NCBI GenBank assembly: GCA_023423835.1
Contig: JAFAEW010000119.1
Span: 1 to 24,278 of the forward strand
From: Bacteroidota bacterium
Lineage (GTDB): Bacteria; Bacteroidota; Bacteroidia; Chitinophagales; Chitinophagaceae
DNA length: 24,278 nucleotides
Direction of reading: 5' to 3'
Positions 14,466-21,379 of the stretch are shown one piece after another. Each line of letters starts with the position of its first letter. Positions within the stretch are counted from its first letter, which is position 1. The position numbers and the translations under genes are program-made. Below the pieces are notes generated by a model that was not told the DNA's origin, ran no database searches, and worked only from the letters and a program-made list of their open reading frames with translations.

Positions 14466-15652
14466 TTGTTTTGATTTTCTCTTCTGAAATATACCGGAAT
14501 ACTTGCAAGAAGCGTTAATATTAATCCAACCGCACACACACCCGTCCATCCAAATAAGGTCCATGCGTAACTGCCAACGATTGAGCCGATTGTGCCACCA
14601 ATAAAGAAGGAAGTCATATAAATCGTATTCAATCTTGTTCGCGCCGCCGGCGATAAATCCGAAACCCTGGTAAGGTTTGGAATGTGTGCAGACTGCAATC
14701 CCATATCTATCAAAATAATTCCGGCTATCAGCAGCAAAATATCGATGGTGCTTGCAAATAAAATAAGATAGCCGGCAGTCATCAGTACAATGCCCCAACG
14801 CATGGGAAATGCAGTGCCTTTTCGGTCGCTGATCTTTCCCACCTGCGGTGAAATGAGTGCTCCCGATAATCCAACTACGCCAAAAAATCCAATCGTAGAC
14901 AGACTATAGGAGAAGGGCGGCTTTTCGAGAAAGAAGGCGAGGGTTGACCAGAAGGCTGAAATGGCACCAAACAGGCAAGCACCGATCCACGCACTTTGGC
15001 GCACAAGCGGATATTCTTTGATGAGCTGAAAAACTGAACGCATCAGCGTTTTGTAGTTGCCGGAAAACGAATGTTTTTCTTCCGGAATAATTCGGGCTGT
15101 CAAAAGAGAAATGGCTACCATTAATCCTGCCGCAATCCAAAAAATACTTCTCCATCCAAGATAATCGGCGGCAAGCCCGCTAAGTGTTCTCGATAATAAA
15201 ATTCCGGAAAGCAATCCGCCCATCACGGTGCCGATCACTTTTCCTCTTTCCTCTTCCGATGAAAGGTGCGCAGCCAGGGGAACATACACCTGGCAGGCGG
15301 TTGCAGTAACGCCAATGGCAAGACTGAAAAAATAAAGTACATCAATAGTTTGAGAAAGTGCGGCTCCGGAAACCGCCACTGCCGCCAGCAGTTGCATGGT
15401 GATCAGTAATTTCCTTCTGGAAACCATATCGCCCATTGGAACAACAAAGAATAGACCCAATCCGTATCCCAGTTGCGAGCAGATGTTGATCCAGGAGGCT
15501 GCAGTTTCCGATACATTGAAAGCATCGGAAAATTTTCCGAGGAGAGGCTGGCAATAATATAAATTCGCTACCACCACACCGCAGGCGGCAGCCATGAAAT
15601 ATTTAAGAGAAAGAGAAAGACCGGCCGGTTTCTTATTTTGCGTTTCAAGCAT
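14462..15652 (-). CDS. Major facilitator superfamily exporter, 12 spans
   Basis: Secondary transporter of the drug:H+ antiporter-like MFS group (COG2814 style); the substrate is unknown. The 396-residue protein begins 'MLETQNKKPAGLSLSLKYF' and then runs through twelve hydrophobic segments. Motif-A-like loops are visible in both halves ('GDMVSRRKLL' and 'GKISDRKGTAFPMR'), and 'NLYYCQPLLG' lies in the first span, typical of this subgroup. A TTG three codons upstream (15661) is possible, but the ATG at 15652 is preferred: a TAATTTTG (-7 consensus match) occupies 15666-15659, so transcription would begin at or near this ATG, a nearly leaderless message. Its TGA overlaps the ATG of nhaA. Confidence 0.9.
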   Translation of the reverse strand: MLETQNKKPAGLSLSLKYFMAAACGVVVANLYYCQPLLGKFSDAFNVSETAASWINICSQLGYGLGLFFVVPMGDMVSRRKLLITMQLLAAVAVSGAALSQTIDVLYFFSLAIGVTATACQVYVPLAAHLSSEEERGKVIGTVMGGLLSGILLSRTLSGLAADYLGWRSIFWIAAGLMVAISLLTARIIPEEKHSFSGNYKTLMRSVFQLIKEYPLVRQSAWIGACLFGAISAFWSTLAFFLEKPPFSYSLSTIGFFGVVGLSGALISPQVGKISDRKGTAFPMRWGIVLMTAGYLILFASTIDILLLIAGIILIDMGLQSAHIPNLTRVSDLSPAARTRLNTIYMTSFFIGGTIGSIVGSYAWTLFGWTGVCAVGLILTLLASIPVYFRRENQNK

Positions 15653-15658
15653 GAACGG

Positions 15659-15666
15659 CAAAATTA
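15659..15666 (-). promoter_or_regulatory. Candidate -7 element for the MFS-nhaA pair
   Basis: Minus-strand TAATTTTG matches TAnnTTTG and ends seven bases before the preferred ATG at 15652. No TTG at the standard -33 distance is visible. Confidence 0.35.
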
Positions 15667-15735
15667 GAAGTTTGAACGCAGAAATTAGGAAACGGGGCTC
15701 GGAAGCAAGGAAGACCGGTTCGTTTTCACAACTGC

Positions 15736-16164
15736 TTACAAATTACTTTCTTCAAAATTCACCATCCATTTAACGCCGAATCTGTCTGCAACCATTCCAA
15801 AATATGCACCGGTCGGTCCATCGGAAATCGGCATTTCAACGCTTCCGCCTTCAGAAAGACTTTGAAATAACCGGTCGGCTTCTGTTCGGCTTTCTGCAGT
15901 GATAGAAATCGAGTGTCTGTTGTCGTTTTCGGGTACCGGTCCCATGATTTCCAGCGTATCACTACCCATTAACAGACCCGAGTTTCCAACAGGCAGGATT
16001 ATGTACATAATCCTGTTTTTGTCGTTTTCTGCAACAGGAAATTGATCTGCAAGATCGCCGTAATAGCTGATCCGTGCAAACTCTCCGCCAAATACAGATT
16101 TATAGAAAGTGAAAGCTTCTTTCGCATTTCCATTAAAATAAACAAACGGGTCAATACATGCCAT
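15736..16164 (-). CDS. PhnB-like VOC (glyoxalase/bleomycin-resistance fold) protein
   Basis: Member of the PhnB/'3-demethylubiquinone methyltransferase-like' branch of the vicinal oxygen chelate superfamily; these have no agreed activity. The 142 residues start 'MACIDPFVYFNGNAKEAFTFYKSVFGGEFARISYYGD', the standard opening beta-alpha unit with the NAKEAFxFYxxVFGG signature, continue with 'IMYIILPVGNSGLLMGSD' and 'HSISITAESRTEADRLFQSLSEGG', and end 'PTGAYFGMVADRFGVKWMVNFE', the typical final strand. The length is normal for one domain pair. It follows the AHSA1 gene by 44 bases on the same strand and probably shares its operator-controlled transcript; ArsR, AHSA1 and PhnB-like genes are often found together in bacteria (family knowledge). 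Confidence 0.92.
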   Translation of the reverse strand: MACIDPFVYFNGNAKEAFTFYKSVFGGEFARISYYGDLADQFPVAENDKNRIMYIILPVGNSGLLMGSDTLEIMGPVPENDNRHSISITAESRTEADRLFQSLSEGGSVEMPISDGPTGAYFGMVADRFGVKWMVNFEESNL

Positions 16165-16208
16165 AATGCTGATTTTGATATTTCTGTAATGAAGTTTATA
16201 AACCCCGA

Positions 16209-16730
16209 TTATTTTTTTGATAATTCTGCCAACAGGTCTTCGAGATGTTGCAACGTCATTGTAAATCCTTGTTTAAACCCGTCCAGAATACTTTCCATCC
16301 TGGTAAGCGATTCGTTGTAGATATGGACACTTACTTTTGTTTTTCCATTTTGATCGCTGAAGGTTAAATCCCAGTCTGAACCCGGCAATTGCAGATTTTC
16401 GTTTTCATCAGAGAAAGCATTGAAAAACTTGAAGTTGGTTTTCGGACTGATAGATGTGTACTTCTGAACCGCCCATCGTTCTTGCCCGTCAGGACTTACC
16501 ATGGCATAAAATCTTCGTCCGCCAACTTCAAAATCCATAATCTTAGTCCTTGAAATGAAAGGCTTCGGCGCCCACCATTGATCAAGCAGATCTTTTTTGG
16601 TAAATGCATCCCATACAAGCGGAAGTTCTGCAGCAAACTCCCGGTTTACCACTACGGTCTTTTTTTCTTTGTCAACGGTAAAATCGAATAACAAACTGTC
16701 TGGCGCTTGTGATTTTTCTGTTTGTAACAT
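16209..16730 (-). CDS. SRPBCC-fold protein, AHSA1 family
   Basis: START-like (SRPBCC) ligand-binding fold of the AHSA1 group, in which proteins are typically paired with ArsR-type regulators; the ligand is unknown. In the 173 residues the family pattern is clear: 'TVVVNREFAAELPLVWDAFTKKDLLDQWWAPKPF' (first strand, helices and the DQWWAP motif), 'TKIMDFEVGGRRFYAMVSPDG', 'ISPKTNFKFFNAFSDENEN', a Trp-Asp-Leu-Thr-Phe strand, and the long C-terminal helix 'RMESILDGFKQGFTMTLQHLEDLLAEL' containing the GFxxGxTxTLxxLxxLL signature. The ATG at 16730 lies five bases after the ArsR stop codon, so the two are almost certainly translated from one message. Confidence 0.94.
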   Translation of the reverse strand: MLQTEKSQAPDSLLFDFTVDKEKKTVVVNREFAAELPLVWDAFTKKDLLDQWWAPKPFISRTKIMDFEVGGRRFYAMVSPDGQERWAVQKYTSISPKTNFKFFNAFSDENENLQLPGSDWDLTFSDQNGKTKVSVHIYNESLTRMESILDGFKQGFTMTLQHLEDLLAELSKK

Positions 16731-16735
16731 TTTGT

Positions 16736-17047
16736 TTATTTTTTAATTGTGGATAAAACGTCGTCGAGTTGGTTGAACCGGGTTTCCCAAATTTTTCGAT
16801 ACTGCGCGATCCATTCGTCGATCTCCTTCATTTTTTCGATCTCGAGAGCATAATAAATTTCCCGTCCCCGGTATTCCGGTTTTGTGAGCTTGCACTCTGT
16901 GAGAATCCGTAAATGCTTCGATACCGCCTGCCGTGTCATGTTGAAATTTTCAGCAATGGCATTCGGCGTCATCGCCTGTAAGGCTATCAAAGCGATAATC
17001 GCTCGCCTTGTAGGATCAGCAATTGCCTGAAATATATCGCGCCTCAT
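16736..17047 (-). CDS. ArsR-type winged-helix repressor
   Basis: DNA-binding repressor, 103 residues, of the ArsR/SmtB fold, in the subgroup that accompanies AHSA1 proteins. The opening 'RRDIFQAIADPTRRAIIALIA' and the recognition region 'NMTRQAVSKHLRIL' (about 37-49) followed by the wing 'YRGREIYYALE' are diagnostic. The only Cys is Cys52, so the metal sites of classical ArsR or SmtB are absent; the signal is probably not a metal ion. The C-terminal helix 'WIAQYRKIWETRFNQLDDVL' is typical of this subgroup. A perfect two-tier palindrome sits 19-60 bases upstream over a promoter-like sequence, so autoregulation is likely (inference). Confidence 0.93.
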   Translation of the reverse strand: MRRDIFQAIADPTRRAIIALIALQAMTPNAIAENFNMTRQAVSKHLRILTECKLTKPEYRGREIYYALEIEKMKEIDEWIAQYRKIWETRFNQLDDVLSTIKK

Positions 17048-17065
17048 TTATTCAGATTTAATTAA

Positions 17066-17107
17066 GAAACCAATCAGTTGCGAATATAAGCGCAACTTTT
17101 CGGTTTC
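17066..17107. promoter_or_regulatory. Nested perfect palindrome, probable ArsR operator
   Basis: Inner arms AGTTGCG (17076-17082) and CGCAACT (17091-17097) are perfect inverted repeats around eight bases. Outer arms GAAACC (17066-17071) and GGTTTC (17102-17107) are also perfect and share the same centre (17086.5). The 42-base element lies 19 bases upstream of the repressor ATG and covers the -7-like sequence of its promoter, the position for an autorepressor operator. Confidence 0.75.
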
Positions 17108-17112
17108 GCAAA
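17081..17112 (-). promoter_or_regulatory. Probable promoter of the arsR-AHSA1-VOC unit
   Basis: On the minus strand TTTG (17112-17109), 20 bases, then TATATTCG (17088-17081) matches the Bacteroidetes pattern TTTG-N19-21-TAnnTTTG with one mismatch. The -7 part lies at the centre of the palindrome and most of the spacer lies within it, so bound repressor would block polymerase. Confidence 0.55.
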
Positions 17113-17381
17113 TTTTTTTTATTTAAACAGGAATTTGTGAAGGAAACGCAGCTATTGAATGAAAACGAAAAAGAATTTTTTTGTTCGCTTCGGATTTATC
17201 TTCTGGCAGACATCACCTGAAAATGGCTTGAAAGCAATCGTAGATTGAGCGGTTAAGGATCACCAATGGCGAAGGCAAGGAACAACTTGTGCGTTCACCG
17301 ATCTTAAAGATCCGGTTTCAGCACGTTTGATTACTGTTGTAATGGAGGAAATCGCTGGATTAAATACCGGAAGGCATCTTT
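17108..17381. other. Intergenic region between arsR and dxs
   Basis: Beyond the operator, this 274-base stretch has no intact gene. On the plus strand a frame from ATG 17159 runs to a TGA at 17246-17248, then stays open 48 more codons to TAG at 17393-17395, overlapping the dxs end. The predicted peptides ('MKTKKNFFVRFGFIFWQ', then 'RLITVVMEEIAGLNTG') match nothing I know. It could be a decayed small gene or chance; I see no terminator for dxs here. Confidence 0.3.
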
Positions 17382-19316
17382 TTAACCTGCAATAGACATG
17401 TTAACTTTCACTTCTTCCTGGAGCATTTCTCTCACTGCATCTGCGATTCCTTTGGCATCGTATCCGCATTCGCGGTGCAATTCCTTCAGGCTTCCGTGTT
17501 CTACAAAATGATCCGGAATTCCAAGCATTTTTACTTCTGCCTTATAATCATGGTCGTTCATAAACTCGAGAACCGCACTTCCAACTCCGCCTGTTATGCA
17601 GCCGTCTTCTACGGTAATTACCTTATTGAACCGGGAAAACACCTCGTGCAGCAGAGCCTCATCGAGCGGCTTTGCAAAACGCAGATCGTAATGTGCGGGA
17701 TCAATGCCTTCGGTTTTTAATTCGCGGATCGCCGCTGTAGCAAAGTTGCCGGGATGACCAAGCGTGAGGATAGCAATTCCATTACCATCTTTGATCTTTC
17801 TGCCTTTTCCGATCTCAATTTCCCTGAAAGCGGTTTTCCAGTCGGGCATCACACCTTCTCCTCTTGGATAACGAATCACAAAGGGGAATCCGGTTTTTTC
17901 GAGCTGCGCGGTATACATCAGATTTCTCAGTTCTGATTCATTCATCGGAGAGCTGATAATCATATTAGGAATACACCTGAAATAGGCAATATCAAAAGCG
18001 CCGTGATGGGTAGAACCGTCTTCGCCCACCAGCCCGGCCCTGTCTAAACAGAATATCACCGGCAATTTCTGAAGGGCCACGTCATGTACCACCTGGTCAT
18101 AGGCGCGCTGCATAAAGGAAGAATAGATGTTGCAAAAAACACGCATTCCCTGGGTGGCAAGTCCGGCGCTCAGTGTTACTGCATGTTGTTCGCAAATGCC
18201 GACGTCAAGTGCCCGGGCAGGCATTTTTTCCATCATATATTTCAGGGAAGATCCGCTCGGCATAGCCGGGGTTATTCCCATAATTTTCTCATTTTGTTCG
18301 GCCAGCTCTATAATAGAATATCCGAATACGTCCTGGTATTTGGGTGGTTGAACCTGTGCGAATTTCTTTTTGTAAATTTCTCCGGTCAGCTTATCAAACA
18401 ATCCCGGTGCATGCCATTTCGTTTGATCTTTTTCCGCCAACTCATATCCTTTTCCCTTCACGGTAACGATATGGAGCAACTTCGGGCCGGGTATTTTTTT
18501 CAGATCCTTCAGCGTATCTACCAACTTGGTGATATTATGACCATCGATGGGACCAAAATACCGGAGGTTAAGAGATTCGAAAAAATTGCTGCTTTTGCTC
18601 ACCAGTCCTTTTACACACACCTCGAGTTTTGAAGCCATGTCGCGGGTAAATCTTTTTCCAACCGGCAATTTTCCGAGCAGATGCCACACGTCATCCCGCA
18701 TCTTATTGTAGGTCTTTGAGGTGGTTATATCTGTCAGATATTCTTTCAGCGCTCCCACATTCGGATCGATGCTCATGCAATTATCATTGAGAATGATAAG
18801 CACATCGGCATCCGAAACGCCGGCATGGTTTAATCCTTCGAAGGCGAGGCCGGCCGTCATGGCGCCATCGCCGATGATGGCAACCGATTTCCGGTCTTCC
18901 TGTTTCAGCTTTGAGGCGATTGCCATACCAAGAGCGGCGGAAATTGAGGTGCTGCTATGGCCCACTCCAAAAGTGTCATAATCGCTTTCATTACGTTTTG
19001 GAAATCCGCTGAGTCCGCCATATTTGCGGTTTGTAACAAAGTTATCTCTCCGGCCGGTTAAAATTTTATGTCCGTATGCCTGGTGTCCAACATCCCAGAC
19101 GAGCTGATCGTAAGGCGTATTATAAATGTAATGAAGGGCAACGGTCAGTTCTACCACGCCCAGACTGGCGGCAAAATGTCCGCCATGAACGCTTACGACG
19201 TCAATAATGTACTGACGCAACTCATCGCAAATCTGATGCAGTTGTTCACGATTGAGTTTCTTCAGATCATCCGGCGAATCGATTGCGCGAAGGAGAGGCC
19301 CTGCCACTATTTCCAT
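17382..19316 (-). CDS. dxs: 1-deoxy-D-xylulose-5-phosphate synthase
   Basis: Thiamine-diphosphate enzyme that condenses pyruvate and glyceraldehyde 3-phosphate, the first and flux-controlling step of the MEP isoprenoid pathway. The 644-residue product has the expected motifs: 'GGHFAASLG' with His47 (E. coli His49), 'VWDVGHQAYGHKILTGR', the TPP signature GDG (149-151) to NDN (177-179), 'SIDPNVGAL', 'YFGPIDGHN', 'HIVTVKGKGYELAE', 'DVGICEQHAVTLSAGLA' with the catalytic Glu, 'DRAGLVGEDGSTHHG', and the C-terminal transketolase domain 'VEDGCITGGVGSAVLEF'. It stands alone on the minus strand and is divergent from the kinase gene. It supplies precursors for UppS and for the GGGP-synthase-like protein at the window's edge. 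Confidence 0.98.
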   Translation of the reverse strand: MEIVAGPLLRAIDSPDDLKKLNREQLHQICDELRQYIIDVVSVHGGHFAASLGVVELTVALHYIYNTPYDQLVWDVGHQAYGHKILTGRRDNFVTNRKYGGLSGFPKRNESDYDTFGVGHSSTSISAALGMAIASKLKQEDRKSVAIIGDGAMTAGLAFEGLNHAGVSDADVLIILNDNCMSIDPNVGALKEYLTDITTSKTYNKMRDDVWHLLGKLPVGKRFTRDMASKLEVCVKGLVSKSSNFFESLNLRYFGPIDGHNITKLVDTLKDLKKIPGPKLLHIVTVKGKGYELAEKDQTKWHAPGLFDKLTGEIYKKKFAQVQPPKYQDVFGYSIIELAEQNEKIMGITPAMPSGSSLKYMMEKMPARALDVGICEQHAVTLSAGLATQGMRVFCNIYSSFMQRAYDQVVHDVALQKLPVIFCLDRAGLVGEDGSTHHGAFDIAYFRCIPNMIISSPMNESELRNLMYTAQLEKTGFPFVIRYPRGEGVMPDWKTAFREIEIGKGRKIKDGNGIAILTLGHPGNFATAAIRELKTEGIDPAHYDLRFAKPLDEALLHEVFSRFNKVITVEDGCITGGVGSAVLEFMNDHDYKAEVKMLGIPDHFVEHGSLKELHRECGYDAKGIADAVREMLQEEVKVNMSIAG

Positions 19317-19426
19317 TCTTATTTTTTTAAAGCTGTAAAATTACAATTTTAGCCATTATTTTAATTCGATCACAGTAAAATGCGCTCCGGTTTGAACGGC
19401 CAGAGCCACTTTTTGCCAAAAACAAT

Positions 19427-19434
19427 CAAATTTA
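19427..19434 (-). promoter_or_regulatory. Candidate -7 element for dxs
   Basis: Minus-strand TAAATTTG matches TAnnTTTG about 110 bases upstream of the dxs ATG. No good -33 partner is visible at 19-21 bases. Confidence 0.3.
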
Positions 19435-19454
19435 ACCTTTAATCCTTTACGCTT

Positions 19455-19485
19455 TTTGCCGGAGCACCTGAATCAACTATTTTTG
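19455..19485 (+). promoter_or_regulatory. Strong Bacteroidetes-type promoter for the kinase-regulator genes
   Basis: TTTG (19455-19458), exactly 19 bases, then TATTTTTG (19478-19485) is a full match to the TTTG-N19-TAnnTTTG consensus. Transcription would start near 19491-19493, so the TTG at 19456, inside the -33 element, cannot be the start codon of the kinase. Confidence 0.65.
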
Positions 19486-19497
19486 GTTTCGGATAAT

Positions 19498-20589
19498 GTG
19501 ACAAAAAAATTGTGCCGAAAAATTGTGGAAGCCATTCAAAAAAAAACCAGGAAAATTTCAGCTTATTGGATCTGCCAGCTGAGCGGATGGGGAAGTTATG
19601 TGCTGTTGAACCTGTTTTTCTATTTCACCATCAGAACCAAATCGAGCCCCTATTTCTTTCAGGCCATTCTCTTGGATGCGGTGGTGGGACTTATTCTAAC
19701 CCACGTAATGCGCTTTTTCTATACGTCAACCAATCTCTTAAACCTTGAGATCAGAAAGCAGATTTTTTATATAGTAGGTGCGATACTGATTTTCTCATTT
19801 TTATTCTCTTACTCTGTTGTCTTGGCCAACGAATCCTTCAACTGGGAATCGGAAATGATGCAGGAATACAGTTTCTGGCCAAAGGTTTTCAGGTCTATTT
19901 TCGGATACTTTCTCTTCCTGCTGATATGGAATTTTATCTATTTCGCATATCATTATGTTGAAAAAAGCAGGAATGAAAAAATGGATAAAATCCGTTTGGA
20001 AGCCCTCGTGAAAACGCTTGAATTGAAAACGATCAAATCGCACATCAATCCCCATTTTATTTTCAATGCACTGAACAGCATCCGCGCATTGGTAGATGAA
20101 AATCCGGAAAGAGCAAGAACAGCAATTACCGAATTAAGCAATATCCTGCGCAGCAGTATGCAGGCGGAAAAAGTGGAAACCACGTCCCTGGAAAAAGAGT
20201 TAAATATTGTGCGTGATTATCTCGAACTCGAACACATACGCTTTGAAGACCGGCTGAACGTGCAGTATGACATTGAGCAGGAAACACTCGATCAGCAAGT
20301 GCCACCCATGATGTTGCAAACCCTGGTTGAAAATGCGATTAAACACGGCATCAGCCAGCAGCTAAACGGCGGCTGGATAAAAATACATTCTTTATACCGC
20401 GATAACCGGCATGAACTGATTGTTCAGAATACCGGCAAACTTGCGCCTTTTAAAGATCTTGGATTTGGCATCTCAAGTACCAAAAACCGGCTGCAGTTAC
20501 TATTCGGCGATAAAGCAAATTTTTCTATTTCCAATGTGAACGGAAACACCGTTCAGGCAAAAGTGATCATGCCTATTTTAAACAACTAA
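19498..20589 (+). CDS. LytS/YpdA-type sensor histidine kinase
   Basis: Membrane sensor kinase that phosphorylates the LytTR response regulator encoded next door. From GTG 19498 it has 363 residues: about four N-terminal membrane segments ('GSYVLLNLFFYF', 'FFQAILLDAVVGLIL', 'IFYIVGAILIFSFLF', 'SIFGYFLFLLIWNFIYF'), a short coiled linker, the His_kinase domain 'KSHINPHFIFNALNSIRALVD' (phosphoacceptor His186 in NPHFIFN), and a HATPase_c domain with N-box 'LVENAIKHG' (277-284) and 'GFGISSTKNRLQLLFG'. No ATG exists near the N-terminus. The promoter at 19455-19485 excludes the upstream TTG; GTG 19498 (very short leader) or GTG 19525 are the choices. The signal is unknown. It ends ten bases before the regulator. 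Confidence 0.93.
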   Translation: MTKKLCRKIVEAIQKKTRKISAYWICQLSGWGSYVLLNLFFYFTIRTKSSPYFFQAILLDAVVGLILTHVMRFFYTSTNLLNLEIRKQIFYIVGAILIFSFLFSYSVVLANESFNWESEMMQEYSFWPKVFRSIFGYFLFLLIWNFIYFAYHYVEKSRNEKMDKIRLEALVKTLELKTIKSHINPHFIFNALNSIRALVDENPERARTAITELSNILRSSMQAEKVETTSLEKELNIVRDYLELEHIRFEDRLNVQYDIEQETLDQQVPPMMLQTLVENAIKHGISQQLNGGWIKIHSLYRDNRHELIVQNTGKLAPFKDLGFGISSTKNRLQLLFGDKANFSISNVNGNTVQAKVIMPILNN

Positions 20590-20599
20590 AAATTACCGT

Positions 20600-21334
20600 A
20601 TGGCTATCAAATCCATTATTATTGATGATGAAAGGTTAGCAAGAGCAGAACTCAAAAAATTATTGCAGGAATTTTCTGATATCGAAGTGATTGATGAAGC
20701 GGCGAATGTAAATGAAGGCATCGAGAAAATTGAAACCCAAAATCCCGATCTTATATTTCTGGATATTCAAATGCCGGGCAAAACGGGCTTTGACCTTTTG
20801 GCCGAACTGGAAAAGGCGCCGCACGTTGTTTTTACAACCGCTTACGACGAGTATGCGTTAAAAGCCTTTGAAGTGAACGCGCTTGATTATTTATTGAAGC
20901 CGATTGAACCCAAACGCCTCCGCGATGCCATTCAAAAGGTGCAATACGAAATGACCAAAGAACGTGAAGATGTAAACGGATACATCAATCGTGGGCCCCT
21001 GACGGAAAAAGACCAGGTATTTGTAAAAGATGGTGAAAGATGCTGGTTTGTAAAACTTAGCGAGATTCGCTTATTCGAAAGTGTCGGCAATTACGCGAAG
21101 GTGTTTTTTGCAAACAATAAACCGCTCATTCTCAAATCACTGAATGCATTGGAAGAACGGCTGGATGACCGCATATTTTTCCGTGCCAACCGTAAACACA
21201 TTATTAATCTGCGATGGATAGAAAAGATTGAGCCCTATTTCAATGGCGGACTTCTGGTGGAACTGAAAGGAGGAGAAAAAATTGAAGTCAGCCGACGACA
21301 GACCGTTAAGTTTAAAGAAATGATGAGTTTCTGA
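20600..21334 (+). CDS. LytTR-family response regulator
   Basis: Cytoplasmic response regulator of 244 residues. The receiver domain (1 to about 120) contains the acidic pocket Asp9-Asp10, phosphoacceptor Asp55 in 'LIFLDIQMPG', Thr80 and Lys100 ('YLLKPIEP'). After a linker comes the LytTR DNA-binding domain (about 145-244): 'DQVFVKDGERCWFVKLSEIRLFESVGNYAKVFF', 'LNALEERLDDRIFFRANRKHIINLRWIEKIEPYFNGGLLVELKGGEKIEVSRRQTVKFKEMM', all typical. It lies ten bases after its kinase, so they form one operon. Targets cannot be read from the window; the secreted peptidase 45 bases downstream may be cotranscribed. Confidence 0.96.
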   Translation: MAIKSIIIDDERLARAELKKLLQEFSDIEVIDEAANVNEGIEKIETQNPDLIFLDIQMPGKTGFDLLAELEKAPHVVFTTAYDEYALKAFEVNALDYLLKPIEPKRLRDAIQKVQYEMTKEREDVNGYINRGPLTEKDQVFVKDGERCWFVKLSEIRLFESVGNYAKVFFANNKPLILKSLNALEERLDDRIFFRANRKHIINLRWIEKIEPYFNGGLLVELKGGEKIEVSRRQTVKFKEMMSF

Positions 21335-21379
21335 TATTTCCTATCATTGCAGTATTATCCCGCTTTTTAAAAATTATTC

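Noticed and set aside
14466..14798. 111-codon N-terminal extension of nhaA
   Set aside because: It overlaps the MFS coding sequence in another frame, and NhaA homology begins at the ATG at 14465.
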